DNA from: an uncultured Clostridia bacterium | GTDB lineage: Bacteria > Bacillota > Clostridia > UBA1381 | DNA length: 64,000 nt | Direction: 5' to 3' | NCBI GenBank assembly: GCA_934462715.1 | Contig: CAKSIJ010000002.1 | Span: 1 to 64,000, forward strand | In this document: positions 32,301 through 41,369 of the stretch, piece after piece | Numbering within the stretch: the stretch's first letter is position 1 | How the letters are laid out: every line of letters starts with the position of its first letter | The notes under the pieces: model-generated | The model's input: only the letters and a program-made list of their open reading frames with translations | Databases searched by the model: none | Told to the model about the DNA's origin: nothing | Translations under genes and position numbers: made by a program

Positions 32301-33830
32301 TTATCTGCATGGAATAATTATTTTTTGTCCGGGCTGAAGCACCTCATTTTCCATATTGTTAAGCTCCATAATATCCCCCGGTCTTACCGAATATCTTTTT
32401 GCCGTATTCCACAGAGTATCGCCGTCATGAACGAAGAAAATCACAATATCGCCGTCATCGTCAAGCTCTGCCGTGTCAACATCATTTATAAAGTTAACCT
32501 TTTTACAGCGTGTTACGGTAATATCCTGCTTCAAAACACATCTGAAATCTATTCCTCCCGATGAATTGAGCATAGCGGAGGCATTTTCCGCTCTGAAGCT
32601 AGCCTCGGTACACATACTCTCCTCCGCCTTTTCGCAATCGTACGAATAGCAAAACGGTATATCCTTTTTAAAGCTGTACACAGGGCATTTTGAATTATCT
32701 GTAATATACAGAATGTACACCTTTATATGCCCCTCTGCGTCAACTCTTCCGTTTGAGGTCTTTATGCCTGTCACCTCCGGCTCGGCAACCGTACGGTATA
32801 TTTTAACAATTTTCGGAAGCTTATCATCGGGCGCAATTATTTCTTTTATCGCGCTTTGCGCCGTTATTCTTCCGATGTATTCGTTTACTGCCGTTTCATT
32901 GGCTGTGATTTTTGTTTTCTTTCCCGGGCAGAAGCAATCGCTTATGTATTCGGTTTTGACCTGTCTGCTTGCGCACAGCGATACATTCATAACACACTCA
33001 ACAGTAACCGCTCTCATATCTCCGTCACTGTCCGGATTAAGCTCAACGCTCACATCTCCTATCGGCAAGTCAAGCGTACAGCAATCGCTTTCTTCAAGCT
33101 CGTATACGTCGAAAACCTCGGTAAAAGGAATTTCAGAATCAAAATAGTCCGTTTTTCCGTCATCGGTACGGTAAAGTATGCAAACCGCCGCAGTACCCTT
33201 TAAAATCAGCTTGCCCTGCATAACTTTAATATCTCTTTCCGCAATTCTCACATCGGTTTTTAATATCTCGTCAACCGCCTTTTTACCCGATGGTATCTCG
33301 CAGTCATCTCTCACGGTAAACTCACAAGCTTCAACCGCAGAAATTCTTTGCGTTTCCACACAGCCGTTAATACATTCAAAATCCTTTTCATCTGAAGCGG
33401 TCGAAACCTGCGTTTCTCTCATTCCGAAAACCTCATAGCACACGTTGACGCAGGCTCTTACCGACAGCTTTCTTGAATTGATTGCCGCAAAGTCCGCTTT
33501 TGTAACATCACAGCCCGCCTTAAGCCGCATATCCTGAGTCACAGACGGATTATCAAGCTTGGACTTAAAATCAAAGCAGGAATTTACGGAGCATATTCCG
33601 TTTTCATCGGAATCCGGGATATACAAGATATTTACATAAAGCTTGCCCTTTGCGTACATTCCTCCGTTTGTCAGTCCGCTTTCCGTGATATACGCTCTCG
33701 CGTCCGCCTGAATAACTTTAAGAACATCGGGCTTTACGTCCGGCACGATTATATCCTCGTCAACCGACACCTTTTCACTGTCCTTTAAAATTCTTTCAAT
33801 ATACTGTTCGTTTTTCTTAATCAGCTCCAT
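32301..33830 (-). CDS. SPOCS (DUF3794) / LysM-domain protein, spore-coat type
   Basis: 509 residues. The N-terminal 440 residues contain repeated SPOCS/DUF3794-type beta units, recognisable by recurring segments such as LRLKAGCDVTKADFAAINSR-type and VDAEGHIKVYILYITDNS. The C-terminal 50 residues are a LysM peptidoglycan-binding domain (FFVHDGDTLWNTAKRYSVRPG, ending GQKIIIPC). No signal peptide, as for many coat or cortex-associated proteins made in the mother cell. Proteins of this architecture are widespread in spore-forming Clostridia; a sporulation role is inferred from family and from neighbours spoIID and sigG. The start follows GGAGGTAATAAGCTT. Confidence 0.9.
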   Translation of the reverse strand: MELIKKNEQYIERILKDSEKVSVDEDIIVPDVKPDVLKVIQADARAYITESGLTNGGMYAKGKLYVNILYIPDSDENGICSVNSCFDFKSKLDNPSVTQDMRLKAGCDVTKADFAAINSRKLSVRACVNVCYEVFGMRETQVSTASDEKDFECINGCVETQRISAVEACEFTVRDDCEIPSGKKAVDEILKTDVRIAERDIKVMQGKLILKGTAAVCILYRTDDGKTDYFDSEIPFTEVFDVYELEESDCCTLDLPIGDVSVELNPDSDGDMRAVTVECVMNVSLCASRQVKTEYISDCFCPGKKTKITANETAVNEYIGRITAQSAIKEIIAPDDKLPKIVKIYRTVAEPEVTGIKTSNGRVDAEGHIKVYILYITDNSKCPVYSFKKDIPFCYSYDCEKAEESMCTEASFRAENASAMLNSSGGIDFRCVLKQDITVTRCKKVNFINDVDTAELDDDGDIVIFFVHDGDTLWNTAKRYSVRPGDIMELNNMENEVLQPGQKIIIPCR

Positions 33831-33935
33831 AAGCTTATTACCTCCGTATGTTTATTCTTATTATAGGAATTTGCAAACAACGAATTTACAATTGCCTATT
33901 TTTTCTACTTAAAGAATATGCATCGGAGTCACTGT

Positions 33936-34772
33936 TTATTCTTTGTTTTTATTCTTCTTTGCACTTCGGTAAAAGCTCGGCGGCATTCCGGTCTTTTTTG
34001 AAAAAAGCTTTGAAAACGCAAGACCGTCGTCATATCCGAGAGAACCGGCTATTTCGCTCACCGACAAAGCCGTTTCCTCCAGAAGCTGTCTTGCAAGCTT
34101 TATTTTGTAATCAATTATGTATTCACACGGGGACATTCCTGCCTCTTGTCTGAATAATCTGTAAAGATACGAATGTTCCAATCCGATATAATCGCACAGC
34201 ATTTTCATTGTTATTCTTTTATATGAGTTAATTCCGATATAATTTTTGCAAAGCTCTACATATTCTTTTATAGAACGATGCTCGTGCGCTTCTCTTTTTT
34301 CGCTGTAGCGTATCATATTCCCCATAAGGGTATGAAACGCTCCCGAAACAATAAAGCTGTTTTCGTTTTGATTTTCGGCAAGCTCTTTAAAGCATTTTTC
34401 CACCTCATCGGGATTTACCGTTTTATACACCGGCTCGGCACGCGACAGAGATATACTCTTTAAAAACCTTTTTGCCATATCTCCCGATATATTTATCCAC
34501 ATATAATGCCACGGTTCTTCATCGTCCGCACGGTAATATCCCGCCTTTTCCCCTGTTATCAGAAATGCGTTGCCTCTTGACAGATGATATTCTTTTCCGT
34601 CGCACACAAATATTCCCTTGCCGCTGAATATGTAGTGTATAAGATACCTGTCGGTATAATCAACCGACCACCTGTGACCCGGTGCGCACTGCTGGCTTCC
34701 TATTTCATACACAGAGAACGTTTCGCACACAAAACAGCTGTTCATTACCTTATCAAAAAAATTGTCTTTCAT
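33936..34772 (-). CDS. AraC-family transcriptional regulator
   Basis: 278 residues. The N-terminal cupin-like sugar-sensing region (HRWSVDYTDRYLIHYIFSGKG and EEPWHYMWINISGD) is followed by two helix-turn-helix motifs in the last 100 residues (ITMKMLCDYIGLEHSYLYRLF; LSVSEIAGSLGYDDGLAFSKL, then FKKTG-type FSKKTGMPPSFYR). Divergent from a GH27 alpha-galactosidase gene, which it probably activates in response to galactosides. Promoter at 34816-34845. Confidence 0.93.
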   Translation of the reverse strand: MKDNFFDKVMNSCFVCETFSVYEIGSQQCAPGHRWSVDYTDRYLIHYIFSGKGIFVCDGKEYHLSRGNAFLITGEKAGYYRADDEEPWHYMWINISGDMAKRFLKSISLSRAEPVYKTVNPDEVEKCFKELAENQNENSFIVSGAFHTLMGNMIRYSEKREAHEHRSIKEYVELCKNYIGINSYKRITMKMLCDYIGLEHSYLYRLFRQEAGMSPCEYIIDYKIKLARQLLEETALSVSEIAGSLGYDDGLAFSKLFSKKTGMPPSFYRSAKKNKNKE

Positions 34773-34815
34773 TTATTTTCTGCCTTTCATATAGAATCAT
34801 TTTCTATTTGAATAT

Positions 34816-34845
34816 ATTATACAACATTTTGACATATAAATGCAA
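34816..34845 (-). promoter_or_regulatory. Promoter of the AraC-family gene
   Basis: Minus strand TTGCAT (34845-34840), 18-base spacer, TATAAT (34821-34816). The plus-strand GH27 promoter has a good -10 (TATAAT, 34878-34883 region) but a poor -35, as expected for an activator-dependent gene. Confidence 0.6.
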
Positions 34846-34934
34846 TATTTTTACATTTACTTTTCAAAAATTTTTTTATATAATTTAGCCACAACAATAA
34901 ATCCACAAATGCGGAATAAACGGAGGAGAAAATT

Positions 34935-36065
34935 ATGATAGCAAAAAAACCGCCGCTCGGCTGGAACACCTGGAACACGTTCGGAGAAAATATAAACGAA
35001 GCGCTGATTCTCGAAACTGCCGACAAAATGATTGAATACGGCTACAAGGACGCAGGCTACGAATACGTTGTAATAGATGACTGCTGGGCTTTGAAAAAAA
35101 GAGGAGTAGACGGAAGGCTTGTTCCCGATCCCGAAAAATTTCCTCACGGAATGAAATACATAGCCGATTATCTGCATGAAAGAGGATTAAAATTCGGTAT
35201 GTATTCATGCGCCGGAACTCTTACCTGCGCCGGCTATCCGTCAAGCTACGGTCACGAATACGTTGACGCAAAGACCTTTGCCGAATGGGAGGTTGACTAC
35301 TTAAAATATGACTTCTGCAATTTCCCTCTTTCGGGCAACTGTAAAAACGCTTATCTGACAATGAGCATGGCTCTGCGCAGCTGCGGCAGAGATATTTTAT
35401 TTGCCGCCTGCAACTGGGGAATGGAAAATCCGTGGGAATGGATGCGTTCGATAGGCGCGCATATGTACCGCTCGACCGGTGATATTCTTGACAGCTTTAC
35501 TTCATTTAAGGATATTCTCCTGTCACAGGAAAAGAACTTTTCCATGTCAACACCCGGCTGTTATAACGATATAGATATGCTGACAGTCGGAATGTACGGA
35601 AAAGGCAATACGGGTATAAAGAACGGCTGCACCGATGAGGAATACAAGCTGCAATTTGCACTCTGGTGTATGTTCTCCGCACCTCTGATGATGGGCGGCG
35701 ACATAAGAAACATGAACGATTTCTGCAAAAACTTAATGCAGAACAAGGAGCTGCTTGCAATTGATCAAGATGAAGAGGGCAGACCTCCGTATGCATTAGC
35801 AATTTGGGGAAATGAAAATATTAAAATGTACTTTAAATTTATGTCAGACAATCAATTTGCCGTGATGTTTGTAAACTTTGAGGACGAAAAAAGAACAGTA
35901 CATTTATCCTTGCCCGACATAGGACTCCCGGCAGACTGCGGAAAACAGCTTGAACTGCATGATGTATTCACCGGCGAATATGCGGGAATACTCCACGAAT
36001 CACTTCGTTTTGACGTTGAACCTCATTCATGCGTCCTCTATAAAGGAAAGATGATAAATGCCTGA
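34935..36065 (+). CDS. GH27 alpha-galactosidase (or alpha-N-acetylgalactosaminidase)
   Basis: 376 residues without a signal peptide, so intracellular. It begins PPLGWNTWNTFGENINE, the GH27 start. The nucleophile Asp is at residue 126 in YLKYDFCNF, and the acid/base Asp lies in CYNDIDMLTVG (residues about 210-218), where the family usually reads WNDPDML. It cuts terminal alpha-linked galactose from oligosaccharides such as melibiose or raffinose; GH27 also includes GalNAc-releasing enzymes, which I cannot exclude. Divergent from an AraC regulator. Its end overlaps the small zinc-ribbon gene by 8 bases. The start follows CGGAGGAGAAAATT. Confidence 0.93.
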   Translation: MIAKKPPLGWNTWNTFGENINEALILETADKMIEYGYKDAGYEYVVIDDCWALKKRGVDGRLVPDPEKFPHGMKYIADYLHERGLKFGMYSCAGTLTCAGYPSSYGHEYVDAKTFAEWEVDYLKYDFCNFPLSGNCKNAYLTMSMALRSCGRDILFAACNWGMENPWEWMRSIGAHMYRSTGDILDSFTSFKDILLSQEKNFSMSTPGCYNDIDMLTVGMYGKGNTGIKNGCTDEEYKLQFALWCMFSAPLMMGGDIRNMNDFCKNLMQNKELLAIDQDEEGRPPYALAIWGNENIKMYFKFMSDNQFAVMFVNFEDEKRTVHLSLPDIGLPADCGKQLELHDVFTGEYAGILHESLRFDVEPHSCVLYKGKMINA

Positions 36066-36267
36066 TTGCTTCAAATGCGGTAAAGAGCTTTCGCCGGACG
36101 AGGTCGGTCTTTACAAAAAGCTCGTTAACAGAGGGAGCGTAAAATTCATGTGCATTTCCTGTACTGCCGACTACTTCAAGGTTTCGGTTTCCGACCTTGA
36201 AGAAAAAATCATTCAGTACAAAAAAATGGGCTGTACACTGTTTTTGTCAGCTTCCGTTACCAAGTAA
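36058..36267 (+). CDS. Small zinc-ribbon-like protein
   Basis: 69 residues with two cysteine pairs, CFKCGKE at the N-terminus and CISC in the middle (residues 4-7 and 32-35), spaced to bind one zinc ion. The C-terminal half is helical (VSDLEEKIIQYKKMGC). Its start lies inside the last codons of the GH27 gene (8-base overlap), so it is translationally coupled. Function unknown. Confidence 0.75.
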   Translation: MPDCFKCGKELSPDEVGLYKKLVNRGSVKFMCISCTADYFKVSVSDLEEKIIQYKKMGCTLFLSASVTK

Positions 36268-36284
36268 ATACATCAAAAAAAGCT

Positions 36285-36331
36285 CAGAGCCGATATGCTT
36301 TATTATCCACGCATAACGGCTCTGATTTTTT
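36285..36331 (+). terminator. Terminator after the GH27/zinc-ribbon unit
   Basis: CAGAGCCG (36285-36292) pairs with CGGCTCTG (36317-36324), extended inward by ATATGC/GCATA, and is followed by a T5-6 run. Confidence 0.85.
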
Positions 36332-36413
36332 CGGCATGAATTATACATTAATTAATGAACCGTCAAAAAACATAGTATTTTCACCAAAATTTTCATCTTT
36401 TCAAAAGTTCGTA

Positions 36414-36442
36414 TTGACTTTTATCGGATTTGATGTTATAAT
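36414..36442 (+). promoter_or_regulatory. Promoter of the SCIFF locus
   Basis: TTGACT (36414-36419), 17-base spacer, TATAAT (36437-36442). A strong AAGGAGG ribosome binding site (36467-36473) precedes the SCIFF ATG by seven bases. Confidence 0.88.
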
Positions 36443-36480
36443 AGTATAGTAAAAGATTACACTTTAAAGGAGGATACATC

Positions 36481-36627
36481 ATGAGCAGAATTAAGACAAT
36501 TGAAACAAGAGATATTGAAAAGTCTGTTAAAAACGGCGGCTGCGGCGAATGTCAGACATCATGCCAGTCAGCCTGCAAAACTTCCTGCGGCGTTGCAAAT
36601 CAGCAGTGTGAAAATGCAAATAAATAA
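36481..36627 (+). CDS. scfA: Six-cysteine SCIFF ranthipeptide precursor
   Basis: A 48-residue peptide precursor. It starts MSRIKTIETRDIEK, the recognisable leader, and holds six cysteines at positions 21, 24, 28, 32, 36 and 43 (GGCGECQTSCQSACKTSC). This matches the SCIFF family (six Cys in forty-five), nearly universal in Clostridia. The partner radical-SAM enzyme at 36718 installs thioether bonds from cysteine sulphur to nearby residues (Thr is typical of the family). A hairpin follows at 36633-36661. The biological role of SCIFF is not well established. The assignment rests on the sequence pattern and the adjacent maturase. Confidence 0.96.
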   Translation: MSRIKTIETRDIEKSVKNGGCGECQTSCQSACKTSCGVANQQCENANK

Positions 36628-36632
36628 ACCGC

Positions 36633-36661
36633 AAAACGCTGCCCCGAAAGGGCAGCGTTTT
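36633..36661 (+). terminator. Attenuator-type hairpin between SCIFF peptide and maturase
   Basis: Perfect 12-bp arms AAAACGCTGCCC / GGGCAGCGTTTT with loop CGAAA, ending in only TTTT then AAATT. Likely partial termination or an RNA-stabilising stem, giving more peptide than enzyme. Confidence 0.75.
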
Positions 36662-36717
36662 AAATTAGAAATCAAATACTGTCCGAAATTATTATTCGGA
36701 CTTCAAAAGGAGTACAT

Positions 36718-38100
36718 ATGGTTCATCAATATAAATTAAACGGATATAACATTGTAATGGATACGGCAAGCGGCTCGGTTCACCTTGTTGACGAAGTTGC
36801 ATACGACATAATCGAAATGTACGAAAATCACACGAAAGATGAAATCATTTCCGGAATACTCAAAAAATATGCCGCACAGCCCGATGTAACCGAAAGCGAA
36901 ATTGAAGAATGTCTTGACGATATATCCGTGCTTATAAAACAAAACAAGCTTTTCTCCGAGGATAAATACGAAAAGCTTGCTTATGAATTTAAAAACAACA
37001 GCAATGTAATAAAGGCACTGTGTCTGCACGTTGCGCATACCTGCAATCTGAACTGCTCCTATTGCTTTGCAAGTCAGGGAAAATACAAGGGCGACAGAGC
37101 CTTAATGAGCTTTGAAACAGGAAAGCGTGCTTTTGATTTTCTTATAGAAAATTCCGGCACAAGGCACAATCTTGAGGTTGACTTTTTCGGCGGAGAACCG
37201 CTTATGAACTGGGACGTTGTTGTAAAGCTGGTTGAATATGCGAGAAGTATCGAAAAGCAGCACAACAAAAATTTCAGATTCACACTTACCACAAACGGCG
37301 TCCTGCTTGATGATGAAAAAATCGATTTCTTAAACGAAAACATGAGCAATGTTGTATTAAGCCTTGACGGCAGACCCGAAATTCATGACCATTTCAGAAA
37401 GGACTACAGCGGCAAGGGCAGCTATGACGCTATCGTTCCGAAGTTCAAGAGGCTTGTGGAAAAGCGCGGCGGTAAGAATTATTATATGCGCGGAACCTTC
37501 ACGCACAACAATGTTGACTTTACCAACGATATTTTCCACATGGCGGATTTAGGCTTTAAGGAGCTTAGTATGGAGCCTGTCGTTTGTCCCCCGGGCGACC
37601 CATATGCGCTCACAAAGGAGGATTTGCCTAAGCTTTTCGAGCAATACGAAATACTTGCAAAGGAAATGCTCAAAAGAAAAAAAGAGGGCAACGGCTTTAC
37701 CTTTTACCACTATATGCTTGACCTCAAAAACGGTCCGTGCATTTATAAAAGAATCACCGGATGCGGTTCGGGTACAGAATACATGGCGGTAACTCCGTGG
37801 GGAGAGCTGTTTCCCTGCCACCAGTTTGTCGGCGATGAAAAATACAGCTTGGGAAATATATGGGACGGCGTTAAAAACACCGCTGTTCAAGACGAATTCC
37901 GCAAATGCAACGCATATGCACGTCCCGAGTGCAAGGACTGCTGGGCAAGACTTTATTGCTCCGGCGGCTGTGCGGCTAACGCATATCATGCAACCGGCAG
38001 CATAAGCGGAACATATGAATACGGCTGCGAGCTTTTCAAAAAAAGAATCGAATGTGCCGTAATGATGCAGGCTGCCGAAGCCAACAGAAACTGTCAGTAA
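36718..38100 (+). CDS. scfB: SCIFF peptide maturase, radical-SAM/SPASM enzyme
   Basis: 460 residues. The N-terminal 90 residues form a PqqD-like peptide recognition domain (MVHQYKLNGYNIVMDTASGS, VHLVDEVAYDIIEMY). The radical-SAM cluster motif is CNLNCSYC (C109, C113, C116), followed by DFFGGEPLMNW and LTTNGVLLDD. The C-terminal SPASM region has the auxiliary-cluster cysteines in ITGCGSGTEY, LFPCHQFVGD, PECKDCWARLYCSGGCAAN and YGCELF. It generates a 5'-deoxyadenosyl radical and forms thioether links in the 48-residue SCIFF precursor encoded just upstream. The start follows AAAAGGAGTACAT. Confidence 0.97.
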   Translation: MVHQYKLNGYNIVMDTASGSVHLVDEVAYDIIEMYENHTKDEIISGILKKYAAQPDVTESEIEECLDDISVLIKQNKLFSEDKYEKLAYEFKNNSNVIKALCLHVAHTCNLNCSYCFASQGKYKGDRALMSFETGKRAFDFLIENSGTRHNLEVDFFGGEPLMNWDVVVKLVEYARSIEKQHNKNFRFTLTTNGVLLDDEKIDFLNENMSNVVLSLDGRPEIHDHFRKDYSGKGSYDAIVPKFKRLVEKRGGKNYYMRGTFTHNNVDFTNDIFHMADLGFKELSMEPVVCPPGDPYALTKEDLPKLFEQYEILAKEMLKRKKEGNGFTFYHYMLDLKNGPCIYKRITGCGSGTEYMAVTPWGELFPCHQFVGDEKYSLGNIWDGVKNTAVQDEFRKCNAYARPECKDCWARLYCSGGCAANAYHATGSISGTYEYGCELFKKRIECAVMMQAAEANRNCQ

Positions 38101-38117
38101 CATTATATTTAAGCAAG

Positions 38118-38145
38118 AGCCGAACTTACAGGTTCGGCTTTCTTA
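38118..38145 (+). terminator. Terminator after the SCIFF maturase
   Basis: AGCCGAAC / GTTCGGCT arms followed by TTTCTT. Short stem, so leaky readthrough to the decarboxylase-like gene is possible. Confidence 0.65.
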
Positions 38146-38183
38146 TAATTTTATCACCGTTTTTGCGAAAGGGCAAATAAATA

Positions 38184-39533
38184 ATGAAAACTCCGATATA
38201 CGATTTTGTGAAAAGCTATTCAGAAAGCAATACGGTAAGAGCGCATATGCCCGGTCATAAGGGCAGGCTTTTTTTAGGGTGCGAAAATATTGATATAACA
38301 GAAATCAAAGGGGCTGATGAGCTGTACTGCCCGGACGGAATAATTTCCGAAAGTGAAAATAATGCGTCCGCACTGTTTAAAACCGCACATTCCTTTTATT
38401 CGACAGGCGGATCAACTCTTGCAATCTATGCAATGGTGTCGCTTGTATGCCGATCGCAAAAGAATCCGGCAATACTTGCCGCCAGAAATGTGCATAAAGC
38501 CTTTATTCATGCCTGTGCGCTTGTCGGCTGTGATATTGAATGGATATATCCTAAGCAATTCACACACATTTGCGAATGTATTGTTTCTGCCGAAAGCATA
38601 GAAAACTCATTAAAATACGCCGATAAACCGATAACTGCCGTTTATCTTACCTCTCCCGATTATCTCGGCAACATTCAGGATATAAAATCAATATCCGAAG
38701 TATGCAAAAAATACAAGCTTCCGCTGATGGTCGATAATGCGCACGGAGCATATCTCGGTTTCTTAAAAAAATCAATGCACCCCATAGCTCTGGGTGCGGA
38801 TATGTGCTGCGATTCCGCACACAAAACTCTGCCTGCACTGACAGGTGCGGCATATCTTCATATATCAAAAAATGCGCCGTCGGAATTTGTTAAAAACTCG
38901 CGCACAGAGCTGTCGGTTTTTTCCTCCACAAGCCCGTCATATCTGATATTGCAGTCGCTTGACCTTTTGAATAAATACTTATCCGAAAGCTTTTCGGAGG
39001 AGATTGAAAGCTGTACGGAAAAAGTCAGAATGTTAAAAAAACGTTTATCGGAAAAAGGATATGACATTTTGAATAACGAACCTTTAAAAATAACGGTAAA
39101 TGCGTCCTCCGTAGGAATGACCGGCTTTGAGCTTGCAGAGCTTATCCGTTCCTCCAAAATCGAACCGGAATATTCGGACAGAGAATATCTTGTGCTTATG
39201 CTTACTCCGCAAAACTTAAAAAGCGATTTTATGCGGATTGAAAACAGTTTTCCTGCTTTGCAAAAATCATCATCTCCCATCCACCGACTTGACATCAGAA
39301 ATTATCCGATTCCGAAAAAGGCAATTGGCATAAGAGAAGCGGTGTTTTCCGAATTTGAAACAATCCGCACGTCGGACTCCCTCGGAAGAATATGCGCTGC
39401 TCCGACCGTTTCATGCCCTCCGGCGGTAACTCCAATTGTCAGCGGAGAGGTAATAAACAGTGAAATAATAAAAATTCTTGAATTTTACGGTATTGATAAA
39501 ATAAAAGTCCTTACTCAAAACAACAATTTTTAA
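38184..39533 (+). CDS. Orn/Lys/Arg decarboxylase-family PLP enzyme
   Basis: 449 residues with the major domain of the group III basic amino-acid decarboxylases (fold-type I): RAHMPGHKGRLF near the N-terminus, STGGSTLAIYAM, LPLMVDNAHGAYLGF and the PLP lysine in CCDSAHKTLPALTGAAYLH. A smaller C-terminal region includes RICAAPTVSCPPAVTPIVSGE. It is shorter than biodegradative decarboxylases and close to B. subtilis YaaO/SpeA in size. Arginine or lysine decarboxylation is the likely reaction; a different amino-acid substrate is possible. The ATG follows AAAGGG. It shares direction with the SCIFF genes. Confidence 0.88.
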   Translation: MKTPIYDFVKSYSESNTVRAHMPGHKGRLFLGCENIDITEIKGADELYCPDGIISESENNASALFKTAHSFYSTGGSTLAIYAMVSLVCRSQKNPAILAARNVHKAFIHACALVGCDIEWIYPKQFTHICECIVSAESIENSLKYADKPITAVYLTSPDYLGNIQDIKSISEVCKKYKLPLMVDNAHGAYLGFLKKSMHPIALGADMCCDSAHKTLPALTGAAYLHISKNAPSEFVKNSRTELSVFSSTSPSYLILQSLDLLNKYLSESFSEEIESCTEKVRMLKKRLSEKGYDILNNEPLKITVNASSVGMTGFELAELIRSSKIEPEYSDREYLVLMLTPQNLKSDFMRIENSFPALQKSSSPIHRLDIRNYPIPKKAIGIREAVFSEFETIRTSDSLGRICAAPTVSCPPAVTPIVSGEVINSEIIKILEFYGIDKIKVLTQNNNF

Positions 39534-39538
39534 TATTT

Positions 39539-39569
39539 AAAAAGTCCGCATTCATTTGTGCGGACTTTT
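39539..39569. terminator. Terminator between convergent decarboxylase and YitT genes
   Basis: AAAGTCCGCA / TGCGGACTTT arms with A/T runs on both sides; works in both directions. Confidence 0.88.
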
Positions 39570-39574
39570 GCTTG

Positions 39575-40447
39575 TTATCTGTTATACTTGAACACATCGG
39601 CAACCTCTGTGATTGTTATGTATGCCAGTTTATCATATTCTCTTACAATATTTTTCATCTTTGAAATCTGAAATCTGTTAACAACAAAATACAGTACCGA
39701 TTTAGGCATATTGGAATATCCGCCCGTTGCTTCCATTTTTGTTATTCCGCTGCCGAACTCCTCGGTCAGCGCCGCGCATATTTCATCGGGCTTTACGGTT
39801 ATAATCATAGCCGCCTTTGAACGGTCGATACCCTCAACTATGAAATCGACGGTTTTAAGCGCCGCCGCATACGCAACTATTGAATAAAGCGGCAAAATCC
39901 AGCTGTCCATAACAAAGCCGCACACAACATATAAAATAACATTATATGCCATTACAAACGTCCCTACCGTAATGCCGAGCCTTTTTGCAAATATTACGGC
40001 GAGTACTTCAATTCCGTCCATCGCCCCTCCGAAGCGTATCGCCATACCGCTGCCCAAGCCCGATATTAAACCTCCGAATATGGCGCAAAGGAGAAAATCG
40101 GTTCCGGCAAGCGGTGACGCCATGCTCACGTCAACCGGCAAAACATCCGTTATCAGCCACGCACTCAGCGAGTACACAGAAACCGTATACACCGCATATA
40201 CCGTAAAGGCTATTCCCTGCTTTTTTGTCCCGTATATAAGCAGAGGTACATTTAATATGATAAGGAAAAACGACAATGTCATCCATGGAACGTTTATATG
40301 CGACAAAAGCATTGACGTTCCGGAAATTCCGCTGTCATATAAGTTAACAGGCATTAAAAATACCGTGACTCCGAATGCGTTGATAATGCCTGCAATTGTC
40401 AGCATTATAATATTTGTTATTTGCAGACTTGTTAAAGCTTTTTTCAT
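39575..40447 (-). CDS. YitT-family membrane protein
   Basis: 290 residues: about five membrane spans (for example IIMLTIAGIINAFGVTVFL and FAVYAVYTV-type segments), with the conserved segment GLGSGMAIRFGGAMDGIEVLA split here as GSGMAIRFGGAMDGIEVL. A C-terminal cytoplasmic DUF2179 domain follows (ITKMEATGGYSNMPKSVLYFVV, trimmed to the central TGGYSNMPKSVLYFVV, and VNRFQISKMKNIVREYD). Function not established; common in Firmicutes in several copies. The start follows GAGAGGAATGATTCTTAT. Confidence 0.92.
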   Translation of the reverse strand: MKKALTSLQITNIIMLTIAGIINAFGVTVFLMPVNLYDSGISGTSMLLSHINVPWMTLSFFLIILNVPLLIYGTKKQGIAFTVYAVYTVSVYSLSAWLITDVLPVDVSMASPLAGTDFLLCAIFGGLISGLGSGMAIRFGGAMDGIEVLAVIFAKRLGITVGTFVMAYNVILYVVCGFVMDSWILPLYSIVAYAAALKTVDFIVEGIDRSKAAMIITVKPDEICAALTEEFGSGITKMEATGGYSNMPKSVLYFVVNRFQISKMKNIVREYDKLAYITITEVADVFKYNR

Positions 40448-40495
40448 ATAAGAATCATTCCTCTCTTTTTAATGTATTTAATCGGGTGATTAAAT

Positions 40496-41143
40496 TTAAT
40501 TTTCATCAATCCCCGTATTAAGCTTTTTTACCGGTACATTCCATTTGTAATGTGCCGAAAAGCATCTTATTAAAATCACAGCCGCCATGCCTGCCGATAC
40601 CGCAATGTTTTTATCGGCAACGTGCCATAAAAGTGCGCAAACCAATGCTCCGGCAATTGAAGCAAGCGCATAAATATGCTTTACAAAAATATACGGTATA
40701 TCTCCCGAGAATATATCTCTCAGCACTCCGCCGCCCACTCCGGTTATCACGCCGACAAACACTATCAGAAGCATATTGTAATTTCCCGAATCTATTACAG
40801 TGCCTACTCCCGTAACAGTAAATGCTCCCAGTCCCATCGTATCTAGAATAAACAATATTCTGTCATATGTAACGCTGTTTTCGCTTATCTTTTTTCTTAT
40901 GTGCGTAATCAAAACAATTCCGGAAAATATTGCTGCCACGGTTGTGAATATCGGCGAAACAAATGCGGTCGGCGGTGTTTTTCCGATAACTATATCGCGT
41001 ATCACGCCGCCTCCGATTGCTGTTGTAACTCCCAATACAACAGTACCGAACATATCCATTTCCTTTTTTACCGCCTTAAGAGCCCCCAAAACTGCGTAAG
41101 CCGCTGTGCTTATCAGCTCAAGAATGAACATAAACTGATCCAA
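40496..41143 (-). CDS. TRIC-type cation channel family protein (UPF0126)
   Basis: About 215 residues with seven predicted membrane spans and two repeats, each with the glycine-rich kink GVTTAIGGGVIRDIVIG and GVITGVGGGVLRDIFSGDIP. Prokaryotic TRIC proteins form trimers that conduct monovalent cations. The likely start is TTG at 41143 (LDQFMFILEL...), seven bases after GGGGGTG; the ATG at 41131 is an alternative. Own promoter at 41177-41205. Confidence 0.85.
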   Translation of the reverse strand: MDQFMFILELISTAAYAVLGALKAVKKEMDMFGTVVLGVTTAIGGGVIRDIVIGKTPPTAFVSPIFTTVAAIFSGIVLITHIRKKISENSVTYDRILFILDTMGLGAFTVTGVGTVIDSGNYNMLLIVFVGVITGVGGGVLRDIFSGDIPYIFVKHIYALASIAGALVCALLWHVADKNIAVSAGMAAVILIRCFSAHYKWNVPVKKLNTGIDEN

Positions 41144-41176
41144 TCTCAACACCCCCGACAATTTTTAATTTATATT

Positions 41177-41205
41177 ATTTTAATATATGTATTTTCCCCT
41201 GTCAA
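41177..41205 (-). promoter_or_regulatory. Promoter of the TRIC-family gene
   Basis: Minus strand TTGACA (41205-41200), 17-base spacer, TAAAAT (41182-41177). Confidence 0.75.
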
Positions 41206-41369
41206 GGTTAATACTGTATTTTTAATTTTATCTTCAAAAAAAATTCCGAACTGAATAAAAAAGCAATACACGGCAATAATATTTATTGACATAAATAACA
41301 TATTTTAAATAATGCGCCGGCACTTTTTACACCGACAATCCTACATAACAGTGTAAGGAGGACATTTTT

